Shown piece by piece: positions 53,402 to 63,340 of a stretch of 64,000 nucleotides of DNA (position 1 is the first letter of the stretch; every line of letters starts with the position of its first letter). A program made the position numbers and the translations under genes. The DNA lies in the NCBI RefSeq assembly GCF_900324485.2, contig NC_046646.1, positions 18,377,156 through 18,441,155 on the forward strand, given 5' to 3'. The notes beneath the pieces were generated by a model. It was given only the letters and a program-made list of their open reading frames with translations. It searched no databases and was not told where the DNA came from. This stretch comes from Mastacembelus armatus (taxonomy: Eukaryota; Chordata; Actinopteri; Synbranchiformes; Mastacembelidae).

Positions 53402-54059
53402 CTGTTGTACTGACATATCAAATAGTGTTAACATTTTTAGCGTTATTTTGTAAGACGATATCAACTTTTCACTTAGAAGTCCTGCAGTTTTACTTTGAAT
53501 TGTAATTATGTATTTTTTTTATTATTCATTGTATTTTGCTGTTGCAGTAGCCATGTAATGATCTGCTTTGAAAGAAACTTTGTAAAAACAATAGGCTGCT
53601 CAACACAAACACAGTGTTAAATTGTTAACTGTGTTTAGTAAGTTTTTATCAACTTTTTACTAGCACATACTATTTTGTTTTAAATTGTGGTTATTATAAG
53701 TTATTGTGTCAGTCGTGTTTAGCAGTTGCAGTAGTCATGATCTGTTTTTCAAAATAAAATGAATTATGAATATGTAATAACTCTACACTGCTTAGGACAT
53801 CAGATATTTGACAACAACATCTTTACCTGTTTTTTTTCTTTATTACTTCATAGAGATGGAATTATTAAAGGCATATATAATCATGTTAACACATACTAAC
53901 ATATTGCACACTGGTAAATATTTAATACTTCATGTCTCAAGTCTCATACACAGACAGTAAATATGGCTGATTCAACTTATATAGGAATAAATGGATCAAT
54001 GAATCATGACCTCTTTACAAACTTTCATATGATTAATACTATGACCAGAGACTAAACTA
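53402..54059 (+). other. 3' flank of OR14
   Basis: Copy of 10194-10879, including the tail relic at 53571-53612. No gene. Confidence 0.7.
53571..53612 (+). pseudogene. OR C-terminal tail relic (crossover scar)
   Basis: GAAACTTTGTAAAAACAATA then GGCTGCTCAACACAAAC, identical in kind to 10399-10440. It confirms that the scar predates duplication of the 10-kb block. Confidence 0.65.
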
Positions 54060-54365
54060 CTTCAGTGATATCTGATTCCCTCACAAGAAAAAGGTTTTGG
54101 GTCTGTATCCCATAACCTTTGTATGGGGAGTATGAACGTTCTCTTCATGTCTAAGATTTCTCCAGTCACCCTGGTTTGCATGTTCACAGTCCAAGGACAT
54201 ATACTTTAGGTTAATTGGCGACTCTATATTTCCACTTGGTGTGAATATTTGTTTGTTGCCCTGTGCCTGCTTTGTGTTTGACTCACAAACTCACCAGGGT
54301 GTACCCTGTCTCTTGTCCAGTCTCACCTGGAATAAACTCCACCCCCACCACAAAACTAGACGCCA
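54060..54365 (+). repeat. Old tRNA-derived SINE copy
   Basis: Duplicate of 10880-11205 with few changes. Confidence 0.65.
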
Positions 54366-55039
54366 CAACAAATGTACATTAAGAAAATTTTGCTGTAATA
54401 GACAACAATCCATATAATCAGGCTTCAGACAAATAAACAAATACAGCTGTACAACTTCATTTTGATTATAAATAATATTCAAGAGTTGGATTGTAGCAGT
54501 AACTATGCTGTTTCCAAAATCCAGACCGATACTAAGAAAATGTAACCTCTTTTCTTGGCTGGTAACATGCTCCAGTTCTCTCTGGACAGGATTAAGAAGC
54601 ACTTACGGTTTACTTGAACAGCGGCTTTATTCAGCTCTAACACGGCAGGTACAGCACATCAAAATCACATTGCAGGGACACTCTGACACACACTTTTTTT
54701 CAATCATGCGGTCTCCCCGAACTGTCACATTCAAAAACTGTGTCCTGTGCAAAACAAAAGGTAGGAAGTAAAATTATTCCCAACCAAGGGAACATAACTC
54801 AGCAACTAAGATGCTAAGTATACTTTTAGGGGGGTATATTATAATGGTGCTGAACATATTGGAATCTTTAGTTGAACCAAACCTGAAACATAAGGCTCTA
54901 AGAAGTGTGGACCAGCAGGTTTCTGACTTCATGTGGCTAGGACCAGTAGAATGATTTAAGTTGTTGAAACAACTGAACTTATTACAGTACATCTAAGTAG
55001 TCACAGTTGTATTTTCTGTCCATTTGTTAAAATCTATCA
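54366..55039. other. Unassigned duplicated sequence
   Basis: Duplicate of 11206-11884. No gene or known element recognised. Confidence 0.5.
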
Positions 55040-55062
55040 GAAAAACTTGGTTCGTAGGGACA

Positions 55063-55215
55063 GCCTGGTGGGGCAATAGTAGCACTGTTTCCTCACAGCA
55101 GAGAGTGTCCAGGTCTAAATCCTACTTGACATAGGGCCTATTTGTGTTTAGTTGCATGTCCTGTGTCTGTGGAGATTTTCTCTAGTATTCTGACTTCCTC
55201 CCACACTCTAAATAG
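55063..55215 (+). repeat. Old SINE fragment
   Basis: Duplicate of 11885-12050 (CAGCCTGGTGG, AGCACTGTTTCCTCACAGCA). Confidence 0.6.
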
Positions 55216-55329
55216 CACTTGCTCCTTAGCACCGTAATTAGTCCTCGTTCTGTTTTTGTGCCCCCTTGCTCTGTTTGACTGCATACAGTCGGCCACACCT
55301 CATTTTTCTCTCCTGAAAAACCACCCTCT

Positions 55330-55730
55330 TATTGGCAGGACCTCAGCAAGAGAATGAGTGATCCATTTGCTCTATTGGCATCCCTAGCTCGCTTGAAATT
55401 TAGAGAAGAACACAGTTCAGTTACAATATACTGCGTCCTAATCCTGTTCTCATGCCCAACTGCATTCAGCAGCTCATTCAGATCCAGGGTGTTCACTCTG
55501 AAGGGACTCCTCCCCCCTCTTCATGCTTCTGAGTAGTGAGCAGACTCTGATCTTCTTGTCCTGTGCACGTTGCCATGCTACCTGATCCATTGCTGTTGCT
55601 GTAAGTGTCCAGCTCTCTGGTTCTGTGTGTACTTACATTCCCACCTGGAGTTCGGTTCAGGTCAGGCTTTAGTGTTTTGGTTTTTCCTCCTGGTTTATCA
55701 GGAGGCGTACTTAGCAGGAAGCCCATGACA
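55330..55730 (-). repeat. LTR-like relic (fossil), second copy
   Basis: Duplicate of 12180-12541 with TGTCATGG at 55730 on the minus strand. It keeps about 50 bp around 55450-55490 that the first copy lacks. Confidence 0.45.
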
Positions 55731-55802
55731 GTGTCCCTCCTCACTGCCCAGCGTCCAAAACCTCAGTGCGCCACTGTAACCTTCCCCGCTGAGGTTTCAC
55801 GG

Positions 55803-56162
55803 CAGTTCCAGTCCCCTGGAGTTATGGCGATGGCACCCACGCCGAACTCCAGCCAGTTCCAGTCCCTTGGCGTTGTGTTGAAGGCGCCCATGCTGAGGAC
55901 TAGGCTGTTCCAGTCCCCCCGCATCGTGGCGAAGGCGCCCACACCGAGGTCCAGCCTCCAGTTCTGGCTCCTTGGCGGCCGAGCGAGATCCTCCACGCCG
56001 AGGTCCAACCTGTTCCAGTCCCCCGGAGTTGCGGCGAAGTCACCCACGCCGTACTCCAGCCAGTTCCAGTCCTTTGGTGGCGGAATGGGGTCCTTCGTGC
56101 CGATGTCCAGCCAGTTCCAGTCCCTCGGCATCGCGGTGAAGGCGCCAATGCTGAGCTCCAGC
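55803..56162. repeat. 51-bp minisatellite, seven units
   Basis: Seven units read in a row, six of 51 bp and one of 54 bp. Each contains a form of GTTCCAGTCCC and a GGCGAAGGCGCCCAC-like core and ends near TCCAGC. Both strands stay open (246 codons on the plus strand, 165 on the minus strand) because the unit is 17 codons. There is no recognisable protein family, so no gene is called. Confidence 0.88.
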
Positions 56163-56206
56163 CTGTTCACCACCATTTCACAGCAGTGGATTTTTGTTTT
56201 TGTCTT

Positions 56207-58108
56207 TTTGTTGTACAAACTGCAGGTTGGAAAGACTGACTTTATGGCCATTTTCTGCAAGATGCTTTATCAACTGCATTGTATCTATTTTGCCTGCTTC
56301 TTCAGATGGACTACAAATCAGCACATCATCTACATACAGCAGTAATGCTGAGCCGGCAGGTAAATAAAGGCCTTGAAGGTTTCTGCTGAGAGTCTGATGA
56401 AAGTAACTCAGACTTTTAGAGTAACCTTGAGGACATCTGGTCCAGGTGTAAATCTTTCCTTCAAATGAAAAGGCAAACGCATTGGCCAAATCTACTACTG
56501 ACGAATGAGTTGAATTTGGTGGTACCAAAGACAAGATGGTTTGAGGATTACTTACTTCTGGTGCTCAGGGGCGGATGGCTGCATTCACCGCCTGTAAATC
56601 TTGCACAAAGTGCCATTCAGTTGGTTGGCCTTGGTCTCTTATTTTTTTAACTGGAAAAATGGGAGTGTCCACTGGAGGATTCTCACATGGAATTATTATG
56701 CCAGCTTTTTAACAAGGAATTGAACACAGGCTTTATACCATTGATGGCTTCCTGTTTTAAAGTGTACTGTTTTTACAAGGTCTGTACTCTGATTTTGGAT
56801 GTACTATCAGAGGCTCTGCAGTTTTTACAAGGGCTACATCGTATTTATGGGCTGCCCAGAGAGATTTTGAAATTTGCTCAAGCTCTGGTAGTAAACTAGT
56901 TTCTGTGATGGTAAAGGCTGCAGCATTAGCGGCGTTCTGGCTATTAATGAGCTCACCTATTCGATTAACTTGTACAACTGGTGTACGATGTACATCACCC
57001 TTCTTGCTATACTCTGTCCTAGGATCTGATGCTGTTGGTTGAAAGTCCTCGGGGAACAGCAAGCTCTGCAACCAGCGTCTCAGGTCTTTCCAACTCCAGT
57101 CAACAGGTTTTGCCAGTGGGATGTGTGGAGTGTTTTCTGTAAAAAATTCTTTCTGGGTAGAAGAGAGCAGAACAGAGGCAACAGCAGCAGTCTTTGTCCA
57201 ATAGACATGTGTCAAATTTATCATTTCCACTTCCTTATTTTCTACATACCACTGCCTTTCATACTCCTCTTCTGGTCCTACATCTACATGTGCTGTGCAG
57301 TGTAGTGATTTATGTTGTGTGAGGGTATCTGTAGTCTATGAGTTGTTATGTAACAGGAGTCTCACCTACAATCTGCCATTTATATGCAAATTGTGAAAGT
57401 ACATTAACTATCTGAGTGAGTTGTGTTGGATAATCCTCATCTCCCTGTTTCAGAACCTTTATTCCATTAGGTATTGAATGTAACACTATGACAAATTGAC
57501 ACATAAAATCTATCTATATTTATCTAAAATTTACAGGACAATTTTGTGACATAATGAATGAATGTTTGGTGTTCTGTTTCCCCAAAGTGCATTTGAGAGG
57601 AACAGAGCAGCTTTCCAAAATAGGTTTTTCACTAGAACCTACTGTGAGACAAGACCTACCACTCATTTTAGGAGGGTATAAGTGAGTCAGTTTTCAGTAC
57701 AGAGCTCGTAGCTGGAGAATCAACCTGAAATGTCACTTCATGTTTATCAGTAGAAAGACAAATTTCTGGGAATATCTTATATTTGTCAGAATCACAGTAC
57801 ATGGAAAAATTTAGCAAGTTATACTTTGGTTCTGTCTTCCTATGTGTAGATGTGTAGGTTGGAGTTATCTGGTCTGGCGTCTGTTCCTGTTTAGGTGTCA
57901 CCTGACCTGGCAGCTGCTCCACCCCCTCTCCAAGTCAATCAGCTTTCTGTTTATTCCCATAGCAGTCTCTTGTCCTTCGTCTTTGTAGTGAAGTTTGGTT
58001 GTGATATGGAGGAGGTGGGGGAGCAGAGTCCAGGTCTGGATCCACCTTATGTAACTCAGAACAGGATACAGAGATTTAGTGTCAGAACAATCTTTTAGTC
58101 TATATACT
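56207..58108 (-). mobile_element. Endogenous retrovirus fossil, partial, copy 2
   Basis: Duplicate of part of 12800-15914: reverse transcriptase with YVDD (56207-56534), protease/early-pol (56757-57230) and gag-side sequence to 58108. It is shorter at both ends than copy 1 and has no LTR of its own; the right edge joins directly to the solo-LTR relic at 58112. Broken, with several interruptions. Confidence 0.75.
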
Positions 58109-58111
58109 GGT

Positions 58112-58548
58112 AAAATGCTGAAATGCAGACACAGACCAGATAAAATAACAATGTGTACAGTTTATTCACAAAGGTGAAGATAAGTAACAAAAACTAAAGC
58201 ATCAAGCTGTTGTTCAAAAAAGTGAAAATTGATATAGACCTTTTCAAAATCAAACACCAAATGAGAAACAGAATGACAAAACATAATGTGCAAGTGTAGA
58301 TCAGAGTTAAGAATAAATAGAAAACAGAGATGAATAAATACAATAATCCAAATGGTGGCAAGAAAGAAAGGGTGGCAAGTGTAGAAACAGACACAGGAAA
58401 GGAAGAAAGGCAAGTATAAATATAAGAACTAATTCAACACAGCTAGAGACATTCAGGAAAAATGTGGAACATAAAGCAGAAAAATATGAACTAAGACAAC
58501 ACAGGAAGTACTATCAAAATAAGTGTCCAAAGCAGGAAGTACATGACA
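58112..58548 (-). mobile_element. Solo LTR (fossil), truncated unit copy
   Basis: Matches the 493-bp LTR from its inner part to the TGTCATG edge at 58548. One end is lost at the junction with the retroviral fossil. Confidence 0.6.
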
Positions 58549-58740
58549 GATCCTAACATTGTGGGTTTTCTCCAGAAACTCTGGTTTCCTCCCACAGTGT
58601 AAAGACATATCGATCAGGTTAATTGATGCCTTTAAATTGCCCATTGGTGTGAACATTTGTTTGTTGCCATGTGTCCACTCATGTGTTTGTAACCCGCCTC
58701 TCATCCAGTGTCACCTGGGATTAGGTCCAACCTCACTATC
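58549..58740 (+). repeat. Old SINE, 3' part
   Basis: Third piece of the split SINE, equivalent to 28744-28935. No Tc1; the site reads CATATCGATCAGG. Confidence 0.6.
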
Positions 58741-58961
58741 ACAATGAATATCAGTAGTTAGTGGTAAATAATGTTTGGATGGATTGTTAGGCTACTTAAA
58801 TCATTCATTATGTTTTCTAATTTCTGGGATTGGTTCTTTTTCTTGTTTACAATGCAATAAAAAATAATTTAGTAGGCTGGTGACAGTAGTTAGCTGGTCT
58901 GATTGCATCAACACCTTGATGACGCATGCTATAAGACAGTTGCACAATAATAATTTCTAAT

Positions 58962-59080
58962 TCATGATCATGTGACACTGCTTTTTTTATTTGCTGTGCC
59001 ATGAGAAAAATAAAATATAAATGGCAGGTCTGTCACAGTACAACTCACTTCAGGGAGCTGCACACTTGTTACTGTCTGAG
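58962..59080 (+). promoter_or_regulatory. OR15 promoter and untranslated exon 1
   Basis: TCATGATCATGTGACAC (58962-58978), then TATAAAT (59016-59022) after 37 bp. Exon 1 ends at 59080. The intron is 59081-59163 (83 bp), with acceptor gcaattag. Confidence 0.75.
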
Positions 59081-59174
59081 GTGAGTTTGTTTGCAACAGT
59101 TCCCATCAGTCAGCTGTGTCATCTTTTATTATATATTGTGTAATTTTCTCTATTTGCAATTAGCGAAAGAAAAA

Positions 59175-60170
59175 ATGGCCCCAGACAAGAAAGCTGCTAC
59201 CATATCTAATGTCACATTTGTTCGTCCTGCAAAATTTTATCTCAGTGGATTTTCCAACATCCCTCATGTTACATATTTTTATATCTTCCTGTGTTTTGTC
59301 TATATCATGACTGTTGTTGGGAATGTTCTCCTTCTCTCAGTGATTTTCCTGGTCAAGACTCTTCATAATCCTAAATACATGATTGTGTTCAACCTGGCTT
59401 TGACAGATTTGTGTGGGAGCACTGCTGTCATCCCAAAAGTCGTAGACACATTTTTGTTTGACAACAGATACATTGTCTATGAGGCTTGTTTAAATTATAT
59501 GTTCTTTGTTGTGTTCTTTCTAAGTGTGCAGTCATGGACACTTGTCACTATGGCATATGACAGATTTATAGCAATTTGCTTCCCTTTAAGGTACCATAGT
59601 ATTGTGACTAAACCAGCTATTGCTGCAATGCTGCTGTTAGTGTGGGTTGTTTCTTTGAGTCTAATATCATGCATGGTTGGGCTACTTGATCGTCTCTCCT
59701 TCTGTGGATCTTTGGTGATACAAAGCTTTTACTGTGATCATGGACCAACATTTCTTCTGGCCTGTAATGACATATCTTTAAATTACATGATGGCATTAGT
59801 TTGCATTGCAGCAGTTATGTGTTTTCCTCCTATATTAATAGTACTGACATATGTTTGCATTGCCATAGCACTGAGCAGGATTGCATCACATAAAGAAAGA
59901 GTCAAAGCATTGAAAACTTGTACTTCTCACCTGATTCTTGTGGCTATTTTTTACTTACCACTTTTGGGCACCTATATAGCTGCACTGAGCTCCTATATTC
60001 ATCCTAATGCCAGAATCATAAACTCTATTTTAACACACACCATACCAGCTTTACTAAATCCTATTTTATACTCTTTAAAGACAGAAGAAGTGCTGAACTC
60101 TATCAGGAAACTCTGTAAAAACAATAGGCTGATCAACATAAACTTCCCAAACAAGGTGACCTCATTCTAA
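59175..60170 (+). CDS. Olfactory receptor, fish-type, OR15 of array
   Basis: 331 aa intact odorant receptor, the living sister of the broken gene at 46051. Blocks: VVFFLSV in TM3, VVSLSLISCMVGLL in TM4, GPTFLLACNDISLNY in EC2, MMALVCIAAVMCFPPILI in TM5 and GTYIAALSSYIHP. Private changes in otherwise constant parts: LHNPKY for LHTPKY, AVIPKVVDTF for ALIPKVLDTF, CLNYMFF for CLSYMFF, and NPILYS for NPIIYS. The tail NNRLININFPNKVTSF matches the gene at 29389. It carries more replacements in conserved regions than most sisters. Confidence 0.95.
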   Translation: MAPDKKAATISNVTFVRPAKFYLSGFSNIPHVTYFYIFLCFVYIMTVVGNVLLLSVIFLVKTLHNPKYMIVFNLALTDLCGSTAVIPKVVDTFLFDNRYIVYEACLNYMFFVVFFLSVQSWTLVTMAYDRFIAICFPLRYHSIVTKPAIAAMLLLVWVVSLSLISCMVGLLDRLSFCGSLVIQSFYCDHGPTFLLACNDISLNYMMALVCIAAVMCFPPILIVLTYVCIAIALSRIASHKERVKALKTCTSHLILVAIFYLPLLGTYIAALSSYIHPNARIINSILTHTIPALLNPILYSLKTEEVLNSIRKLCKNNRLININFPNKVTSF

Positions 60171-60197
60171 CTGGGTACTGACATATCACAGTGTTTT

Positions 60198-60262
60198 AAC
60201 TTTGTAAAAGCAATAGGCTGAGCAACATGACCTTGTCAAACAAGATGACCTGTTGTACTGAC
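60198..60262 (+). pseudogene. OR C-terminal tail relic (crossover scar)
   Basis: AACTTTGTAAAAGCAATAGG, then CTGAGCAACATGACCTTG, matches the end of the OR13 reading frame (CKSNRLSNMTLSNKM) only 28 bp past the OR15 stop. OR15 therefore has an OR9-type tail joined to the leftover tail and flank of an OR13-type gene. Confidence 0.75.
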
Positions 60263-60609
60263 AGATCAAATAGTGTTATTTATTTATTTTTTATGATTCT
60301 ACTTACTTACTTACTACGTTCAACTTTTTACTAGCAAGTCCTGGAGTTTTATTTTAAATTGTATTATTTATGTAGTGTGGTAATATTTATTGTAGTTTTC
60401 TGTTGCAGTAGCTATTTAATGATCTTTTTTGTAAAATGAAATCAGAGAAATTAATATGTTCTGACCATACACTCCTTAAGGTTCAAATTTTGCAAAAAGA
60501 CACCATCTTTAATTGGTGTTTCTCATGAATTCATGGAGATCATGTTCTCCTTATTCAAAGTAAATATTCATTAACAAATAAATTTATATTTGGTTTTAGA
60601 TGAAGGACA

Positions 60610-60986
60610 GGGCAGCATGGTGGCTGAGTGGTTAGCACTGTTGCCTCACAGCAAGAAGGTCGTGGGTTCGCATCCCGGCCTTTCTGTGTGGAGTTTGCAT
60701 GTTCTCCCTGTGCTTGCGTGGGTTTACTCCGGGTACTCCGGTTTCCTCCCACAGTCCAAAAACATGCATGTCAGGTTGATTGGTGACTCTAAAATTGCCC
60801 GTAGGAGTGAGTGTGAGTGTGTGAGGTTGTCTGTCTTTGTGTGTCTATATGTGGCCCTGTGACAGACTGGTGACCTGTCCAGGGTGTACCCCTGCCTTCC
60901 ACCCGAGAGAGAGCTGGGATAGGCTCCAGCAGATCCCCGTGACCCTGAACCAGGAAAAGCGGGTATAGAAGATGGATGGATGGATG
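60610..60986 (+). mobile_element. Young tRNA-derived SINE, copy 2
   Basis: 377 bp flanked by GATGAAGGACA on both sides (60599-60609 and 60987-60997). Empty site at about 49422. The head holds TGGCTGAGTGG and GGTTCGCATCC, the pol III A- and B-box-like motifs. The body includes TTTCCTCCCACAGTCCAAAA and the tail is (GGAT)n. Only a few differences from the copy at 48529-48902. Confidence 0.92.
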
Positions 60987-60999
60987 GATGAAGGACAAA

Positions 61000-61113
61000 C
61001 TCTTTTTGTAATATCTGATTTTGGTTAGTGCTGTCGCCTCACAACAAGAAGGTTTTGTGTTTGAATCCCGGAACATTTCTGTGTAATGTTTGCATGTTCC
61101 TGTCATTTTTGTG
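61000..61113 (+). repeat. Old SINE head fragment
   Basis: Duplicate of 49440-49547, now lying directly behind the young SINE of the same family. Confidence 0.6.
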
Positions 61114-61295
61114 TGTCAGGTTTTTCAAGATAAAGGGCTCAAATGCAGACACAGACCAGGCAAAGTGAAAATGTGCATGATTTATTAACAAAGGTGAAGG
61201 CAACTAACAAAAACTAGAGCACTGAGCTATTGTCCGAATTGGGAATATCCTCACAGTCTTTCTAAACACCAAAGTGGAAACAAGGTGGTAAATAC
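61114..61295 (-). repeat. LTR-like relic, end fragment (fossil)
   Basis: Duplicate of 49548-49730, starting TGTCAGG. Confidence 0.5.
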
Positions 61296-62475
61296 ATATG
61301 TTGGAAGTGTATTTCCCATGGAGGATTAATAAAGTTATGATTATACTGTTTATCCATCATGAATGTGGTTCTCAAAACCTGTAAATCATCCAAAAATATA
61401 TTGAGTAAAAATTACAATATTTGACTGAAATGTAATAAATAGGAAGTAGTAGAAATTTGTGTCGATACGTCAAAACACTGGACTTTAGTACAACACTTGA
61501 GTAAATGTACATAGTTTCTACCGTCTGGTCCTTTGAAATAGGCCTTTGAAGCTGAAGGTGAAACATGGAATTAGCTGCAGTTCTAGTAGGCTTGCACCAT
61601 CTAGTGGTTTGTAGTGGTGCTATTCTGGATTACAAACAAGCAGAAACAGGTTTCTGTTTGTGATAGAAACTACACTCACTGAGCACTTTTTGAGGTAAAC
61701 TTAAATAATTAAAACCAGTCCAATACATTTATGAAGCTCATAATTGTTGTTTTTGCTTAAAAGTGCTGAAAAGTATAATTCAGTGACATCTGTATTTTTT
61801 CCCCAATTTTTTAGGTTTCCTGGATGTGCCTTTTGATTCTCAGTATTTCAAATATCAGTAATTATCAGTTATTGCATTGTTTCATGGAGTTCATATTTGG
61901 GCAGATGCACAAAGGATATATATGAAATAGGTATATTAATTTGACATACTGTCTCTTTTGGCCATTGACAAAATATCTTCAGATCCACAAATGAATAAAG
62001 AAAACTTTATTCAATGAAGTAAACCATGTAGTGCTGAGAGTCTTTAATGAATGTCGTCCATAGTACAACTTCCACTGTAAACATAAAGTCACTAGAGGGC
62101 AGACAGTCATTATGATTTCATTCTCTAATGTAAGTATGTTCTTCTTTTTTCTCACTTGTTTTCTTAGATTCTCAAACCTTTGAGCTGAGACGTATCTGCT
62201 GCTGTGATGAATTTAGTATATGAGTAGAAATAAAGCATAAATGACATAAATTAGAGACCTTTAATGCATGAAGACTTTAGCCCGCTGCTATAGCTCTTTT
62301 TGCATTATATCCATTCCATTTAGAAATATTAAAAGTGAACTAAAGCCACAGAAATGCAAACAAAAAAGGTTTTTAAAAAAAGCAACAGCTCTGCCAATTA
62401 TAGTTTTGTATGAGTAGAGCCAGGGCTCTGGGTTTCCTAAAATGAAAGCTTCTGCCCTTACCTTTACACAAATAT
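61296..62475. other. 3' side of minus-strand OR, no gene seen
   Basis: Matches 49731-50650 for most of its length. The part from about 62216 to 62475 is present only here because the other copy has a deletion. No coding region. Confidence 0.5.
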
Positions 62476-63340
62476 TTAAGGTCTACATTTTTGTTTATGT
62501 TGATCTTGGCCAATTTGATTTTTTCTTACCAGTGCCAGGGCTCTGTTTTTGATCTCTTTAGTTTTCAAAGAGTATACCATAGGATTGATGCACGGTGGGA
62601 TGCAAGAGGCCAGAGACAGGCTCAGCACACGCTGGTCTGGGTCAATGAGTCGCAGATAAAACCCAATAGTAAAAATTGTAATGACTGGAATGTAAAATAC
62701 AGCAACAAGGATCAGATGCTCAGCACAAGTGGCCAAAGCTTTCACTCGATTGTCGATTGACTTCATTCTGAACACAGTCACCAGAATGCTGACATAAGAC
62801 AGAAATATAAAAGCAAAAGGTCCTACAAGGTTCAGGAAAGTAAGCAAAGAGGCCACAGACCACTGCATTGTGTAATCATTACAGGCAAGTCTAAATACAG
62901 GTGCATAGTCACAGAAATAACTGAAAACGTTGAGAGAATTGCAAAAGGACAGTCGAGTCATTATACCTACTGCAAATCCAATGACTCCCAGAGTCAAACA
63001 CCAAGTCAGGCAGACAATGTAAGATATGCTCCGCAGTGTGTTGATTGAGTTCTGACGCAGAGGGAAACATATTGCAATCAACCTGTCATAGGCAAGTATA
63101 GCTAGTGCAAATGACTCCAAAGTACCAAACGCATAGTAAACGTACATTTGGACCAAACATAAGTTGAATGGAACAAAGTTATTCTTGATGAGGAATATTT
63201 TTATCATGCTGGGAATAATGCATGTGTTTAGAATTAAATCAGTTACTGCAAGATTGACCACAGCCAAAAATGTTGGAGTGTGTAAACAATGATTAATGGC
63301 AACTATGTAGATCACCACAGTATTCAACAGCACTGTAAGC
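62476..63340 (-). pseudogene. Minus-strand OR, TM1-TM7, N-terminus cut by hAT
   Basis: A 285-codon frame with no stop covers mid-TM1 to the tail: NTVVIYIVAINHCLHTPTF, NLAVTDLILNTCIIPSMIKI, LAYDRLIAICFPLRQNS, SFCNSLNVFSYFCDYAPVF, RVKALATCAEHL, PPCINPMVYSLKTKEI. No ATG opens it. At 63340 it meets the hAT end CAGAGATGGGG, so the first part of the gene lies beyond the element and past the window. It is the best preserved member of this second OR subfamily here, probably dead because of the shared insertion. Confidence 0.85.

Noticed and set aside
55605-56345. 246-codon plus-strand frame over the minisatellite
   Set aside because: The frame is open because the repeat unit is 51 bp. The minus strand is open as well, and the frame runs into the antisense of the retroviral fossil.
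60620-60690. Possible tRNA gene (A- and B-box-like motifs)
   Set aside because: The sequence is the head of a SINE with target duplication and (GGAT)n tail; no cloverleaf with anticodon stem was convincing.
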